Source: Muribaculaceae bacterium (lineage in GTDB: Bacteria > Bacteroidota > Bacteroidia > Bacteroidales > Muribaculaceae). From it: a DNA stretch of 11,764 nt. Below the pieces are notes generated by a model. It was not told the origin of the DNA. It saw only the letters and a program-made list of their open reading frames with translations, and made no database searches. How positions within the stretch are numbered: position 1 is the first letter of the stretch; each line of letters begins with the position of its first letter. Positions 1 to 7,018 of this stretch are shown here, in pieces. The translations under genes were made by a program, and so were the position numbers. The stretch lies in the NCBI GenBank assembly GCA_017962285.1, contig JAGCVR010000118.1:1-11764 (forward strand), read 5' to 3'.

Positions 1-136
1 CATCGAACAGAAGTTTCATGAATGGACTCAGCTGTTCAAGGTCGGTGTAAAACTCATCGGCTACAAAGCCAAAAGTGAGCCTTATCCATAGCGCCGTGAA
101 GAGGATTCGTTTTATGGCCAGGGCTTTTGAATTCAT
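1..136 (-). CDS. Partial N-terminus of a hydrophobic protein downstream of wzc (unrecognised)
   Basis: An open frame starts at the ATG at 136-134 and runs uninterrupted off the left edge, giving 45 residues of an incomplete gene. The peptide begins MNSKALAIKR, followed by a hydrophobic stretch at about residues 11-25 that could be a signal-anchor or first membrane helix, then an acidic turn and a second mildly hydrophobic part. It starts 35 bp after the stop of the Wzc-like gene on the same strand, so it is very probably the third gene of the export operon. In such loci this place is often held by an O-antigen polymerase or ligase, a flippase, or another membrane protein, but the visible part does not identify a family. 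No Shine-Dalgarno is visible, which is normal for the group. The start is chosen because it is the first ATG after the wzc stop that opens this frame. Confidence 0.55.
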   Translation of the reverse strand, partial: MNSKALAIKRILFTALWIRLTFGFVADEFYTDLEQLSPFMKLLFD

Positions 137-171
137 CGCACCGTGGGGGTTATCTTGCCATCAGCTAACTG

Positions 172-2496
172 TCACTCTTCGGAAAAAGAGCCATAGCCAT
201 ACTTCGCAGCATCGCTTTTGTCTTTCACATCGTTCAGGACAAGGGCGCAGTTGGGCAGTTGGCCGCGTTCACGCGAAAGGTTGAATTCTCCGATCAGGTT
301 GCGGTTGGTGAAATTGGCCTTGGTTACGAAAATAATCAGGTTGGCATGTTTCGTAAGAGCGAAAGTGTCGCTGACCAAAGTAGTTGGAGCAGAATCTATC
401 ACAATGATGTCGTAGGCTTGTTTAAGCTCGCTGAGCAGTTCGGTGGTTCTGTCGCTCACAAGAAGCTCCGATGGGTTGGGGGGTATCACTCCGCCCACAA
501 GCACATCGAGACCGGAAACTGCCGGCACGCTTTGAACAATGTCAGACACCGATACATTCGTCTGCGACAGATATGATGTAACACCAGGACTGCTCTTTAA
601 CGCCAGCATCTCGCTCAGTTTGGGGTTGCGGATGTCCATTCCCACCAATGCCACTCGCTTGCCGAGCAGGGCAAACGATGCTGCCGTGTTGAGGCTCACG
701 AAGGATTTTCCCTCACCGCTCACCGAGGAGGTTACCAGTATCACCTTGTCGCTCGCCGATGGCATCATAAACTGAACATTGTTGCGGATAAGGCGGAATT
801 GCTCGGCTATCGGCGTTGTCTTCCCTGAAAGCACCACCAGGTTCTCCCCATTTTTGTTGTGGCCTATTTCTCCCAGAAGAGGAGCATTCGTAAGAGCGCT
901 CAGTTCTGCCTGCGTGTCGAATTTAGTGCGCAGCATGTCCTTGAAGTACAGCAGAAGCATGGGGATTATCAATCCCAAAAGGAATGCAATGCCAAGCACA
1001 AAGCCGGTCTTGGGCTTGTCGGGAGTGGTTTGTGCAAACGGACGGTCCACAACCTTGCCTTTGGGGCTTGATGCCGCAAGGGCAAGTACGTTTTCTTCAC
1101 GCTTCTGAAGAAGGAATGTGTAGAGCGCGTTCTGGATGCCCTGCTCACTATAGAGGTCGAGCGACTGCCGTTCCTGTGCGGGCATGTTGCTCATCTGTCC
1201 CAGCGAGCTGTTGCTCACCGCACGAGCCTTGTTGATCTGAACCTGCAGTGCCGACAGGGTGTTGTTTACACCGTGCTGCACGTTGGCGCGCATCTGGTCA
1301 ATCTGGGCATCAAGGTCTTTAAGCGCCTGGTTGTCGGGTAGTGCACTTGCCTCGAGTTTCATCCGCTTCATGATAAGCCCGTTGAAGGCAGCGATGGGGC
1401 CTGTGGCAGAGGTTGAATCGGTGGTGAACGGAATATAGGCGTATTTGTTCTCGGGCTTGGAAATGAAATCGTTGATCATTTCCACGATTCTGTAGCGTGT
1501 CTCAAGCGCTATGGCGCGCTGGTCGGCTGCCTCTTGCTTGGTGATGATGGCTTTTGCCTGCTGACCCACGTCAACAATGTTGTTGCGGCGCTTGAATTCT
1601 TCGATGTTGTATTCGCTTTGCGAAAGATCCTGATAAATCTTTGCAAGACGCTCGTCGATGAATTTGCCGGTGGTCAGCGCGTTCTCGTTCTTGTCCTGCT
1701 GGTTGCGGTCGTTGTAGATTCGCTCCAGCGTGTTGAGTATCTCTTTGCCTCGTTCGGTGTTGGTGTCGGCAATGCGCAGATAAATCACGTTGGCTTTCTT
1801 CGAAACCAGTTTCACATACATGTCTTTCAGCATCTTTTCGGCATAGGTGTGCAGATTCGATACGTATGCAATGATTTTGTGCGGTTTCGACGAGTCGAAA
1901 TACTTGGTCTTCGACACTATGAAAGTGCCGTATTTTGTCTTCACCGTGGCGGGCAGACTCACGTTGTCGCGGTTGTAGGGCGTAGAGAAGAATCCTTTGC
2001 TCACTTTTATGTCGGCACTGCCGTTGGGGTGGAGGTTTATCTTAAACTGCAGGCTCGCGCGGAGTGTGTCGAACAGTTCTTCGGGACCGCTGATTTCCAC
2101 GGGAGACGTCTTGTAGAGATTCACCTTCTTGAGTATGTTCTTGCGCTCGAAATAAGCTATGTTCAGCTTAAGTTCTTTTGCCACATCGTGGCGGTTCTCG
2201 TGAGAATTTATGATAATCACCTCATTGTCCACTTTCGAACCGCCGAGGCCGCCGGTGAGGTTCTTCAGAATTGCTGCCGACCCGCTGGTGCCTCCACTTT
2301 TCTCGTCTTCTATCAGGACATTCGACATCACAAGATAGCTCTTGGGCGTGCGATAGAGATAAAGCCCGGCTAATGTGAGGCACACCAGCAGCGATGTGAG
2401 AAACAGCACCCAGTGGCGGGAATATTTCTTGAGAATACTTCCAAAGTCTAAGTTTGTATCTTGAGTTGTTGAGGATTTGTAGCTTGAGGTTTCCAT
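172..2496 (-). CDS. Wzc-like polysaccharide chain-length regulator / BY-kinase (Wzz + tyrosine autokinase)
   Basis: Inner-membrane co-polymerase and cytoplasmic tyrosine autokinase that controls chain length and export of capsular or exopolysaccharide with the outer-membrane Wza partner. The 774 residues show the full architecture: a Wzz segment with first membrane helix at about 29-48, a long periplasmic coiled region at about 240-470, second helix at about 498-517, then the kinase domain. In that domain, an EQFRLIRNN element lies at about 565-573, Walker A (SVSGEGKS) at 591-598, Walker A' (ALVGMDIRNP) at about 616-625, a conserved PNPSELL at about 673-679, and Walker B (IIVIDSAPT) at 697-705. 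The C-terminal tyrosine cluster, the autophosphorylated tail in BY-kinases, is short here: only Y766 and Y768 in KYGYGSFSEE. The gene starts 35 bp after the Wza-like stop, so the two should be co-transcribed. Family assignment is secure; the polymer made is unknown. Confidence 0.95.
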   Translation of the reverse strand: METSSYKSSTTQDTNLDFGSILKKYSRHWVLFLTSLLVCLTLAGLYLYRTPKSYLVMSNVLIEDEKSGGTSGSAAILKNLTGGLGGSKVDNEVIIINSHENRHDVAKELKLNIAYFERKNILKKVNLYKTSPVEISGPEELFDTLRASLQFKINLHPNGSADIKVSKGFFSTPYNRDNVSLPATVKTKYGTFIVSKTKYFDSSKPHKIIAYVSNLHTYAEKMLKDMYVKLVSKKANVIYLRIADTNTERGKEILNTLERIYNDRNQQDKNENALTTGKFIDERLAKIYQDLSQSEYNIEEFKRRNNIVDVGQQAKAIITKQEAADQRAIALETRYRIVEMINDFISKPENKYAYIPFTTDSTSATGPIAAFNGLIMKRMKLEASALPDNQALKDLDAQIDQMRANVQHGVNNTLSALQVQINKARAVSNSSLGQMSNMPAQERQSLDLYSEQGIQNALYTFLLQKREENVLALAASSPKGKVVDRPFAQTTPDKPKTGFVLGIAFLLGLIIPMLLLYFKDMLRTKFDTQAELSALTNAPLLGEIGHNKNGENLVVLSGKTTPIAEQFRLIRNNVQFMMPSASDKVILVTSSVSGEGKSFVSLNTAASFALLGKRVALVGMDIRNPKLSEMLALKSSPGVTSYLSQTNVSVSDIVQSVPAVSGLDVLVGGVIPPNPSELLVSDRTTELLSELKQAYDIIVIDSAPTTLVSDTFALTKHANLIIFVTKANFTNRNLIGEFNLSRERGQLPNCALVLNDVKDKSDAAKYGYGSFSEE

Positions 2497-2531
2497 TACG
2501 GTTAATTCTGATTGGATTTCTTAAGAAACGA

Positions 2532-3350
2532 TTATTTCACGGCGAGTGCAATCACGAGCGATGCAATTACCGATGCGGCGCTCACGATGGTTGAAATCAC
2601 CGAAAGCTTGTAGGCGTTGTTCTGGTTGTATTTGGAGTTGTCCACCTTTATCTTGTTCGGTGTGACATAAATCACGTCATTCTGCTGGAGATTGAAATAA
2701 GCCGACGATACTACTGCCGAATTGGTTAAATTCAGTTTGTGATAGGTCTTCTTTCCGTCCTCGTCGCGGATAACTATCACATTGTCGCGCCGTGCGAACT
2801 CTGTCAGGTCTCCGGCTTCGGCAAGTGCGTCGAACACGTTGAATTTATTCTTGGTGACTTGAATCCGGCTCGGTTTCTGGACCTCACCAATCACGTTCAC
2901 GAAGAAGTTCACGAGTTCCACTCTCACAAATGGGTCTCTTACGGTTCTGGATACCTGACCCTTGATATTCTCGGCAAGTTCTTCGGTGGTCATCCCTTGA
3001 ACGTGCATTTTGCCAAGCACGGGAAAATCGATGCTGCCGGTCTGTGACACGATGTACGTCTGCTGGGTTGGCTGCATCGAAGCGGTGATGCTCGAGCGTT
3101 TCGCAGGGTTGGCAAGGGGCAGGTTGTAGGCTGCAGTTGCTTCCGCGCTCGACGAAGTTACCGTTATGAGCAGTTCATCGTCGGGAGCAATACGTATCTC
3201 TTGAGATTTCGATGCTGACTGAATTAGCGTGCCATCGGGGATGCTTTCAAGATCTTGAAAATACGCAAGAGTGTTCTCTTTGCTCGTGTTGCACGATGCA
3301 AGCAGAATTGCGGCGGCTATGCCCAGAATGGCTCTTTGATGTTTCATCAT
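2532..3350 (-). CDS. Wza-like polysaccharide export outer-membrane lipoprotein (Poly_export/SLBB)
   Basis: Predicted outer-membrane translocon subunit for capsular or exopolysaccharide export, working with the Wzc-like kinase encoded next. The 272-residue protein has a lipoprotein signal peptide with lipobox LLASC (Cys20). A polysaccharide-export domain follows (IAPDDELLITV at about 54-64, then QTGSIDFPVLGKMHVQGMTT at about 103-122), then an SLBB-type region at about 150-230 (VIGEVQKPSRI at 153-163; NVFDALAEAGDLTEFA). A hydrophobic helix at about 248-270 near the C-terminus fits the amphipathic or transmembrane helix by which Wza forms its outer-membrane pore. It is shorter than E. coli Wza (about 380 aa), as is common for Bacteroidota homologues. 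Two adjacent ATG codons (3350 and 3347) could start it. It is the first visible gene of the export operon, and a 23-bp dyad lies upstream. Confidence 0.93.
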   Translation of the reverse strand: MMKHQRAILGIAAAILLASCNTSKENTLAYFQDLESIPDGTLIQSASKSQEIRIAPDDELLITVTSSSAEATAAYNLPLANPAKRSSITASMQPTQQTYIVSQTGSIDFPVLGKMHVQGMTTEELAENIKGQVSRTVRDPFVRVELVNFFVNVIGEVQKPSRIQVTKNKFNVFDALAEAGDLTEFARRDNVIVIRDEDGKKTYHKLNLTNSAVVSSAYFNLQQNDVIYVTPNKIKVDNSKYNQNNAYKLSVISTIVSAASVIASLVIALAVK

Positions 3351-3373
3351 TATGTGGGGTTTATTTGTGAGTA

Positions 3374-3409
3374 TTCGTAAATTGATATAAATTCTTTATA
3401 TCAAACGAA
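3374..3409. promoter_or_regulatory. Inverted repeat upstream of the wza-like gene (candidate operator or leader hairpin)
   Basis: TTGATATAAA (3382-3391) and TTTATATCAA (3395-3404) are perfect 10-bp inverted arms separated by 3 bp. A further 5-bp pair, TTCGT at 3374-3378 and ACGAA at 3405-3409, flanks them with a 3-nt bulge on one side. The dyad sits 24-59 bp before the wza-like start. The geometry suits a dimeric DNA-binding regulator or a hairpin in the operon leader RNA. No clear TAnnTTTG promoter box could be assigned here, so the role is inferred from position and symmetry. Confidence 0.5.
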
Positions 3410-3451
3410 ATTACACGTGCTTTTATTGTGAATTGACTGCAATAAATGAAA

Positions 3452-3494
3452 AACTTCAAGTCTCCGGAATAGCATTATTTAGAAACTTGAAGTT
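3452..3494 (-). terminator. Possible terminator of the aspS-nif3-zinc-ribbon operon
   Basis: AACTTCAAGT (3452-3461) and ACTTGAAGTT (3485-3494) form a perfect 10-bp inverted repeat around a 23-nt loop. Read on the minus strand, the second arm runs into GTTTTTCATTT, a T-rich tail. The hairpin lies about 50 bp after the zinc-ribbon gene stop, where an operon terminator would be expected. The long loop makes it weaker than the other terminators in this window. Confidence 0.45.
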
Positions 3495-3542
3495 GAAATT
3501 ATCGTTTGAGCCCGAGAGTTATATCCCTCATGACATCAAAAT

Positions 3543-4316
3543 CTATGCGTTCTTTGCATCTTCTTCGGTTACTCCTGCAAGTGCCGGATCCACAAGAATA
3601 CGACCACAGTATTCGCACACAATCACCTTTTTGTGCATCTTGATTTCGCTCTGGCGCTGCGCTGGGATGCGGTTGAAGCAGCCGCCGCACGCATTGCGCT
3701 GAACGTAAACCACGCCTAAGCCGTTGCGGGCATTCTTGCGGATGCGCTTAAAGGCGTTCAAAAGGCGTTCATCGTCGAACTTGTCTTCCAGTTTCTTTGC
3801 TTTCACGCGGAGCTTCTCTTCGTCGGCCTTGGTCTCTGCGATGATTTCGTCGAGTTCGTTGCGCTTTGCAAGAAGGTCGTCCTTGCTCTCTGCCAAAGAT
3901 TTCTCAGCATTCTCAATCTCAATCTTGAGCGACTCTATGCGACGGTTGTCTTCGTTAATCATTTTTTCAGCGTGCTGCACATTGAGTTCCTCGAATTCGA
4001 TCTCCTTAAGCAAATGCTCATATTCTTTGTTGTTGCGAACGTCGTCCTGCTGCTTCGTGTAGCGCTCAATCTTCGCTGTGGCTGTTGCTTCCAGCTCTTT
4101 CTGGGTCTTGAGGTCCTGGGTCAGTCTCACAAGCTCTTGCTTGAAGTTTTCAACGCGAGTCTCCATGCCGGCAATCTCATCTTCAAGATCTTGTACTTCG
4201 AAGGGGAGTTCGCCTCTGAGTGTCTTAATGCGGTCAATCTCCGTCAGCATGGTCTGAAGTTGATACAGCGATTTCAGACGTTCTTCTACAGTGAATTCTT
4301 TTTCTTGCTTTGCCAT
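3543..4316 (-). CDS. Coiled-coil protein with C-terminal C4 zinc ribbon (zf-RING_7 / YbgI-operon type)
   Basis: Cytoplasmic 257-residue protein of the widespread bacterial family that combines a long antiparallel coiled coil with a C-terminal C4 zinc ribbon. The coiled coil fills about residues 10-185, rich in Glu, Lys and Leu heptads, with a conserved NNKEYEHLLKEIE segment at about 95-107. The zinc ribbon has C210-x2-C213 (ACGGC) and C234-x2-C237 (CEYC), a complete C4 set. The length is normal for the family. Members are often encoded beside Nif3-like proteins, as here: the nif3 stop lies just 2 bp upstream. The molecular function is not established; nucleic-acid or protein binding is the usual suggestion. 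Transcription can come through from aspS, or possibly from a TAACTTTG box inside the end of nif3. Confidence 0.88.
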   Translation of the reverse strand: MAKQEKEFTVEERLKSLYQLQTMLTEIDRIKTLRGELPFEVQDLEDEIAGMETRVENFKQELVRLTQDLKTQKELEATATAKIERYTKQQDDVRNNKEYEHLLKEIEFEELNVQHAEKMINEDNRRIESLKIEIENAEKSLAESKDDLLAKRNELDEIIAETKADEEKLRVKAKKLEDKFDDERLLNAFKRIRKNARNGLGVVYVQRNACGGCFNRIPAQRQSEIKMHKKVIVCEYCGRILVDPALAGVTEEDAKNA

Positions 4317-4318
4317 AT

Positions 4319-5101
4319 TTAGATGTATTTTATTTGATTTTCTTCCGTTTGTGCGAAACTGACTGCAAAGTTAGGATTTTTTTTCGTAATAATATCGAAA
4401 AAAATCTCTTTTGTGAAATGTTCGCTCTCATAATGGCCTATGTCGGCTATGATGATGGTGTCCTCATGCCCCATAAACTCGTGATATCTCAGGTCGGCGG
4501 TGACAAAGATGTCGGCACCCAGCTCAATCGCCTTGTTCAGCAGAAATCCGCCTGCACCGCCGCATAGTGCCACGCGGCGTATCACCTTGCTTGTGTCGCC
4601 GCTGAATCGCAAAGTGGCAACACCAAACGTTTCCTTCACCTTTTTCAGGAAATCGCTTGCCTTCTGTGGCGTGCAATTACCGATGACACCTATTCCGTTC
4701 ACTCCGTTTTCTCCTTCTTTGGGATCCATGAACGTCACGTCGGTAAGTCCCATTTTCGCGGCAATCACATGGTTCACGCCTCCCGGGGCGCTGTCCATGT
4801 TGGTGTGGGCGCAGTAAATGCTGATGTCGTTCTTTATTGCAAGCGCTATGATGCGCTCGATGTGGGTCTGCCCGGCAATCTTCTTTATGGGATGGAATAT
4901 CAGCGGATGGTGTGAGATGATGAGATTCCGGCCCTTCTCGATGGCTTCTTCCACTATCGGTTCCGTGACATCGGTGCACAGCAGGATGCCGCGCAACTCA
5001 TCTTGCTCGTTGCCCACCTGAATCCCGGCATTGTCAAAGTCTTCCTGCAATGACAGTGGAGCCACCGTTTCTATCGCCTGAGTTATCTCTCGGATTTTCA
5101 T
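4319..5101 (-). CDS. Nif3-like dinuclear metal-centre hexameric protein (YbgI/DUF34 family)
   Basis: A 260-residue member of the Nif3/YbgI (DUF34) family, toroidal hexamers with a dinuclear metal site facing the central cavity. The metal-ligand motifs are complete: ISHHP with His64-His65, CAHTNMD with His99 and Asp103, and GHYESE with His222 and Glu226, matching the ligand pattern known for E. coli YbgI. The length is close to YbgI (about 247 aa), so this is the short form without the inserted PII-like domain found in longer (about 365 aa) homologues. The ATG overlaps the aspS stop by one base (TAATG), implying translational coupling, and the zinc-ribbon gene follows after 2 bp. The biochemical role of the family is not settled; cofactor or metal handling and GTP-cyclohydrolase-like activities have been proposed. 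Confidence 0.93.
   Translation of the reverse strand: MKIREITQAIETVAPLSLQEDFDNAGIQVGNEQDELRGILLCTDVTEPIVEEAIEKGRNLIISHHPLIFHPIKKIAGQTHIERIIALAIKNDISIYCAHTNMDSAPGGVNHVIAAKMGLTDVTFMDPKEGENGVNGIGVIGNCTPQKASDFLKKVKETFGVATLRFSGDTSKVIRRVALCGGAGGFLLNKAIELGADIFVTADLRYHEFMGHEDTIIIADIGHYESEHFTKEIFFDIITKKNPNFAVSFAQTEENQIKYI
4366..4373 (-). promoter_or_regulatory. Possible internal -7 box for the zinc-ribbon gene
   Basis: On the minus strand TAACTTTG is an exact match to the Bacteroidota -7 consensus TAnnTTTG. It lies inside the last codons of nif3, about 50 bp before the zinc-ribbon start. No TTG stands at the proper distance upstream (the equivalent place is T-rich), so this may be chance coding sequence. 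Confidence 0.3.
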
Positions 5102-6870
5102 TACTTTTCAGCTTGAATGCGGGATTTGTCCACTTGAAGGAAAAGCTCGTCGAGCTGACTCTGGTCAATCTCGCTCGGTGCATCAAGCATCACGTCTCTT
5201 CCGCTGTTGTTCTTGGGGAATGCTATGCAGTCGCGTATGCTGTCAAGACCTGCCATGATCGATACAAAACGGTCGAGCCCGAATGCGAGACCTGCATGAG
5301 GCGGTGCCCCATACTTGAACGCATTGATCAAGAAACCAAACTGAGCCATGGCGCGTTCGGGGGTGAAGCCAAGGATGCCGAACATCTTTTCCTGAAGCTG
5401 ACCGTCGTGGATACGGAGACTTCCACCGCCCACCTCGATTCCGTTGCACACAAAGTCGTAAGCCTTGGCGCGCACTTGCTCTGGATGGCTCTCAAGCAGT
5501 GGAATATCGTCGGGATTGGGCATGGTGAACGGATGGTGCGTGGCCATCAGGCGCTGTTCTTCGTCACTCCATTCAAACAGTGGGAAGTCCACAATCCACA
5601 GACATTCAAAGCGGTTCTTGTCGCGCAACCCGAGCCTTTCGCCCATCTCCAGACGCAGCGAACAAAGCTGTGTGCGGGTCTTGTTGGCGTTGTCTCCGCT
5701 GAGAATGAGCACCAGGTCGCCGTCGTTGGCTCCCATCTGCTGCTTCAGCTCGAGCAGGTCTTCGGGAGTGTAGAATTTGTCAACGCTGCTCTTTATTGTG
5801 CCATCGTTGTTATACTTGACATATACAAGGCCTTTTGCTCCCACTTGCGGGCGTTTCACGAACTCGGTGAGCTGGTCCAGCTGCTTGCGGGTGTATTCGG
5901 CACATCCCGGAACACAGATGCCTCCGATGTATGCGGCATCGTCAAACACGCTGAATTTGCCTTTCTTCATGACGTCCATGAGTTCCACGAATGTCATTCC
6001 GAAGCGCAGGTCGGGCTTGTCGCTGCCGTAAAGCCGCATGGCATTGGCCCAGGTCATCTGCTGCAGTTTGGCAGGAAGTTCCACGTTGCGGATTTCCTTG
6101 AACAGGTGGCGTGCCATGTCTTCGAACAGATCGATTACGTCGTCCTGCTCCACAAAACTCATCTCGCAGTCGATCTGCGTGAATTCGGGCTGGCGGTCGG
6201 CACGCAGGTCTTCGTCGCGGAAGCACATGGCTATCTGGAAGTAGCGGTCGAAGCCGCTCACCATCAGCAACTGCTTAAGCGTCTGGGGTGACTGGGGACG
6301 AGCATAGAACTGACCGGGATTCATGCGCGAGGGCACCACGAAATCGCGGGCGCCTTCGGGCGTACTGCCTATCAATATGGGAGTCTCAACCTCGATAAAG
6401 TTCTTGGAATCCAGGAAATTCCGGATAAGTATCGTCATCTTGTGGCGTAATTCCAGATTTGAGCGGACGCTGGGACGACGGAGGTCCAGATATCTGTATT
6501 TCATTCGCAGATCATCGCCGCCATCGGTGTTGTCCTCGATTGTGAACGGCGGGGTGACGCTCTCGCTGAGAACGTTCAGCGCACTCACGATTATTTCTAT
6601 GTCGCCGGTGGGCAATTTATCGTTTTTGCTCTCACGTTCACTCACGTTGCCTGTCGCCTGAATGCAGAATTCCCTGCCCAGATGGTTGGCACGTTCGCAC
6701 AACTCGGCGTTCGTGCTTTCAAACACTAATTGAGTGATACCATAGCGGTCTCTGAGGTCAACAAATGTCATTCCTCCCATTCGGCGGACGCGTTGCACCC
6801 AACCGGCAAGCGTTACCTGAGTTCCAACGTCGGCAATTCTTAATTCACCGCATGTCTTAGTCCTGTACAT
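5101..6870 (-). CDS. aspS: Aspartate--tRNA ligase (AspRS, class II)
   Basis: Charges tRNA-Asp with aspartate in the cytoplasm. The 589-residue protein has the full bacterial layout: an N-terminal OB-fold anticodon-binding domain (about 1-105, with [11 protein letters not shown] at 23-33), a class II catalytic core, and the bacterial GAD insertion at about 285-410. Core signatures are visible: flipping-loop region [10 protein letters not shown] at 168-177, QSPQ at 193-196, motif 2 [18 protein letters not shown] at 217-234, and motif 3 GLAFGLDRF at 527-535. The length is typical for the bacterial enzyme (about 590 aa). The ATG at 6870 places [11 protein letters not shown] at the N-terminus, as in homologues. 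It is the first gene of a three-gene operon with the Nif3-like and zinc-ribbon proteins. Its leader carries a TATATTTG -7 box and a 14-bp direct repeat. Confidence 0.97.
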   Translation of the reverse strand: MYRTKTCGELRIADVGTQVTLAGWVQRVRRMGGMTFVDLRDRYGITQLVFESTNAELCERANHLGREFCIQATGNVSERESKNDKLPTGDIEIIVSALNVLSESVTPPFTIEDNTDGGDDLRMKYRYLDLRRPSVRSNLELRHKMTILIRNFLDSKNFIEVETPILIGSTPEGARDFVVPSRMNPGQFYARPQSPQTLKQLLMVSGFDRYFQIAMCFRDEDLRADRQPEFTQIDCEMSFVEQDDVIDLFEDMARHLFKEIRNVELPAKLQQMTWANAMRLYGSDKPDLRFGMTFVELMDVMKKGKFSVFDDAAYIGGICVPGCAEYTRKQLDQLTEFVKRPQVGAKGLVYVKYNNDGTIKSSVDKFYTPEDLLELKQQMGANDGDLVLILSGDNANKTRTQLCSLRLEMGERLGLRDKNRFECLWIVDFPLFEWSDEEQRLMATHHPFTMPNPDDIPLLESHPEQVRAKAYDFVCNGIEVGGGSLRIHDGQLQEKMFGILGFTPERAMAQFGFLINAFKYGAPPHAGLAFGLDRFVSIMAGLDSIRDCIAFPKNNSGRDVMLDAPSEIDQSQLDELFLQVDKSRIQAEK

Positions 6871-6876
6871 AAAGCA

Positions 6877-6909
6877 TATTTTGTTTTTAAGTAGTTATTT
6901 TGTTTTTAA
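6877..6909. repeat. 14-bp direct repeat in the aspS leader
   Basis: TATTTTGTTTTTAA occurs exactly at 6877-6890 and again at 6896-6909, with 5 bp between copies. On the aspS (minus) strand this reads TTAAAAACAAAATA twice; the nearer copy ends 6 bp before the start codon. The A-rich leader may help ribosome loading where Shine-Dalgarno is absent, and the duplication may be replication slippage. Confidence 0.6.
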
Positions 6910-6941
6910 TGGTATGCAATCGTTGTTGTCAAAACCATTTG

Positions 6942-6972
6942 CAAATATAAGCATTTATTTTTGATTATTCAC
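6942..6972 (-). promoter_or_regulatory. Likely aspS operon promoter
   Basis: Minus-strand TATATTTG (6949 to 6942) matches the -7 consensus TAnnTTTG exactly. At 20 bp upstream there is GTG (6972 to 6970) in place of the usual TTG. It would give a leader of about 65 nt before the aspS ATG. It lies between the end of the hydrolase gene and aspS, the expected place. Confidence 0.5.
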
Positions 6973-7018
6973 CGCCCACTTGTCATTATGAGGCTTTTAT
7001 TCCTGTGTTTTGTTTCTT

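Noticed and set aside
1534..2373. Plus-strand open frame of 279 codons
   Set aside because: Antisense to the periplasmic part of the Wzc-like gene. It has no domain and no promoter or start context.
5050..6291. Long plus-strand open frame of 413 codons
   Set aside because: It lies wholly antisense to aspS, whose class II motifs and full length are unambiguous. Its translation shows no recognisable domain, so it is a codon-bias shadow.
6950..7018. Terminator for the hydrolase gene
   Set aside because: Only a short imperfect GCC/GGC pairing around 6972-6994 was found, with no T tract in a suitable place.
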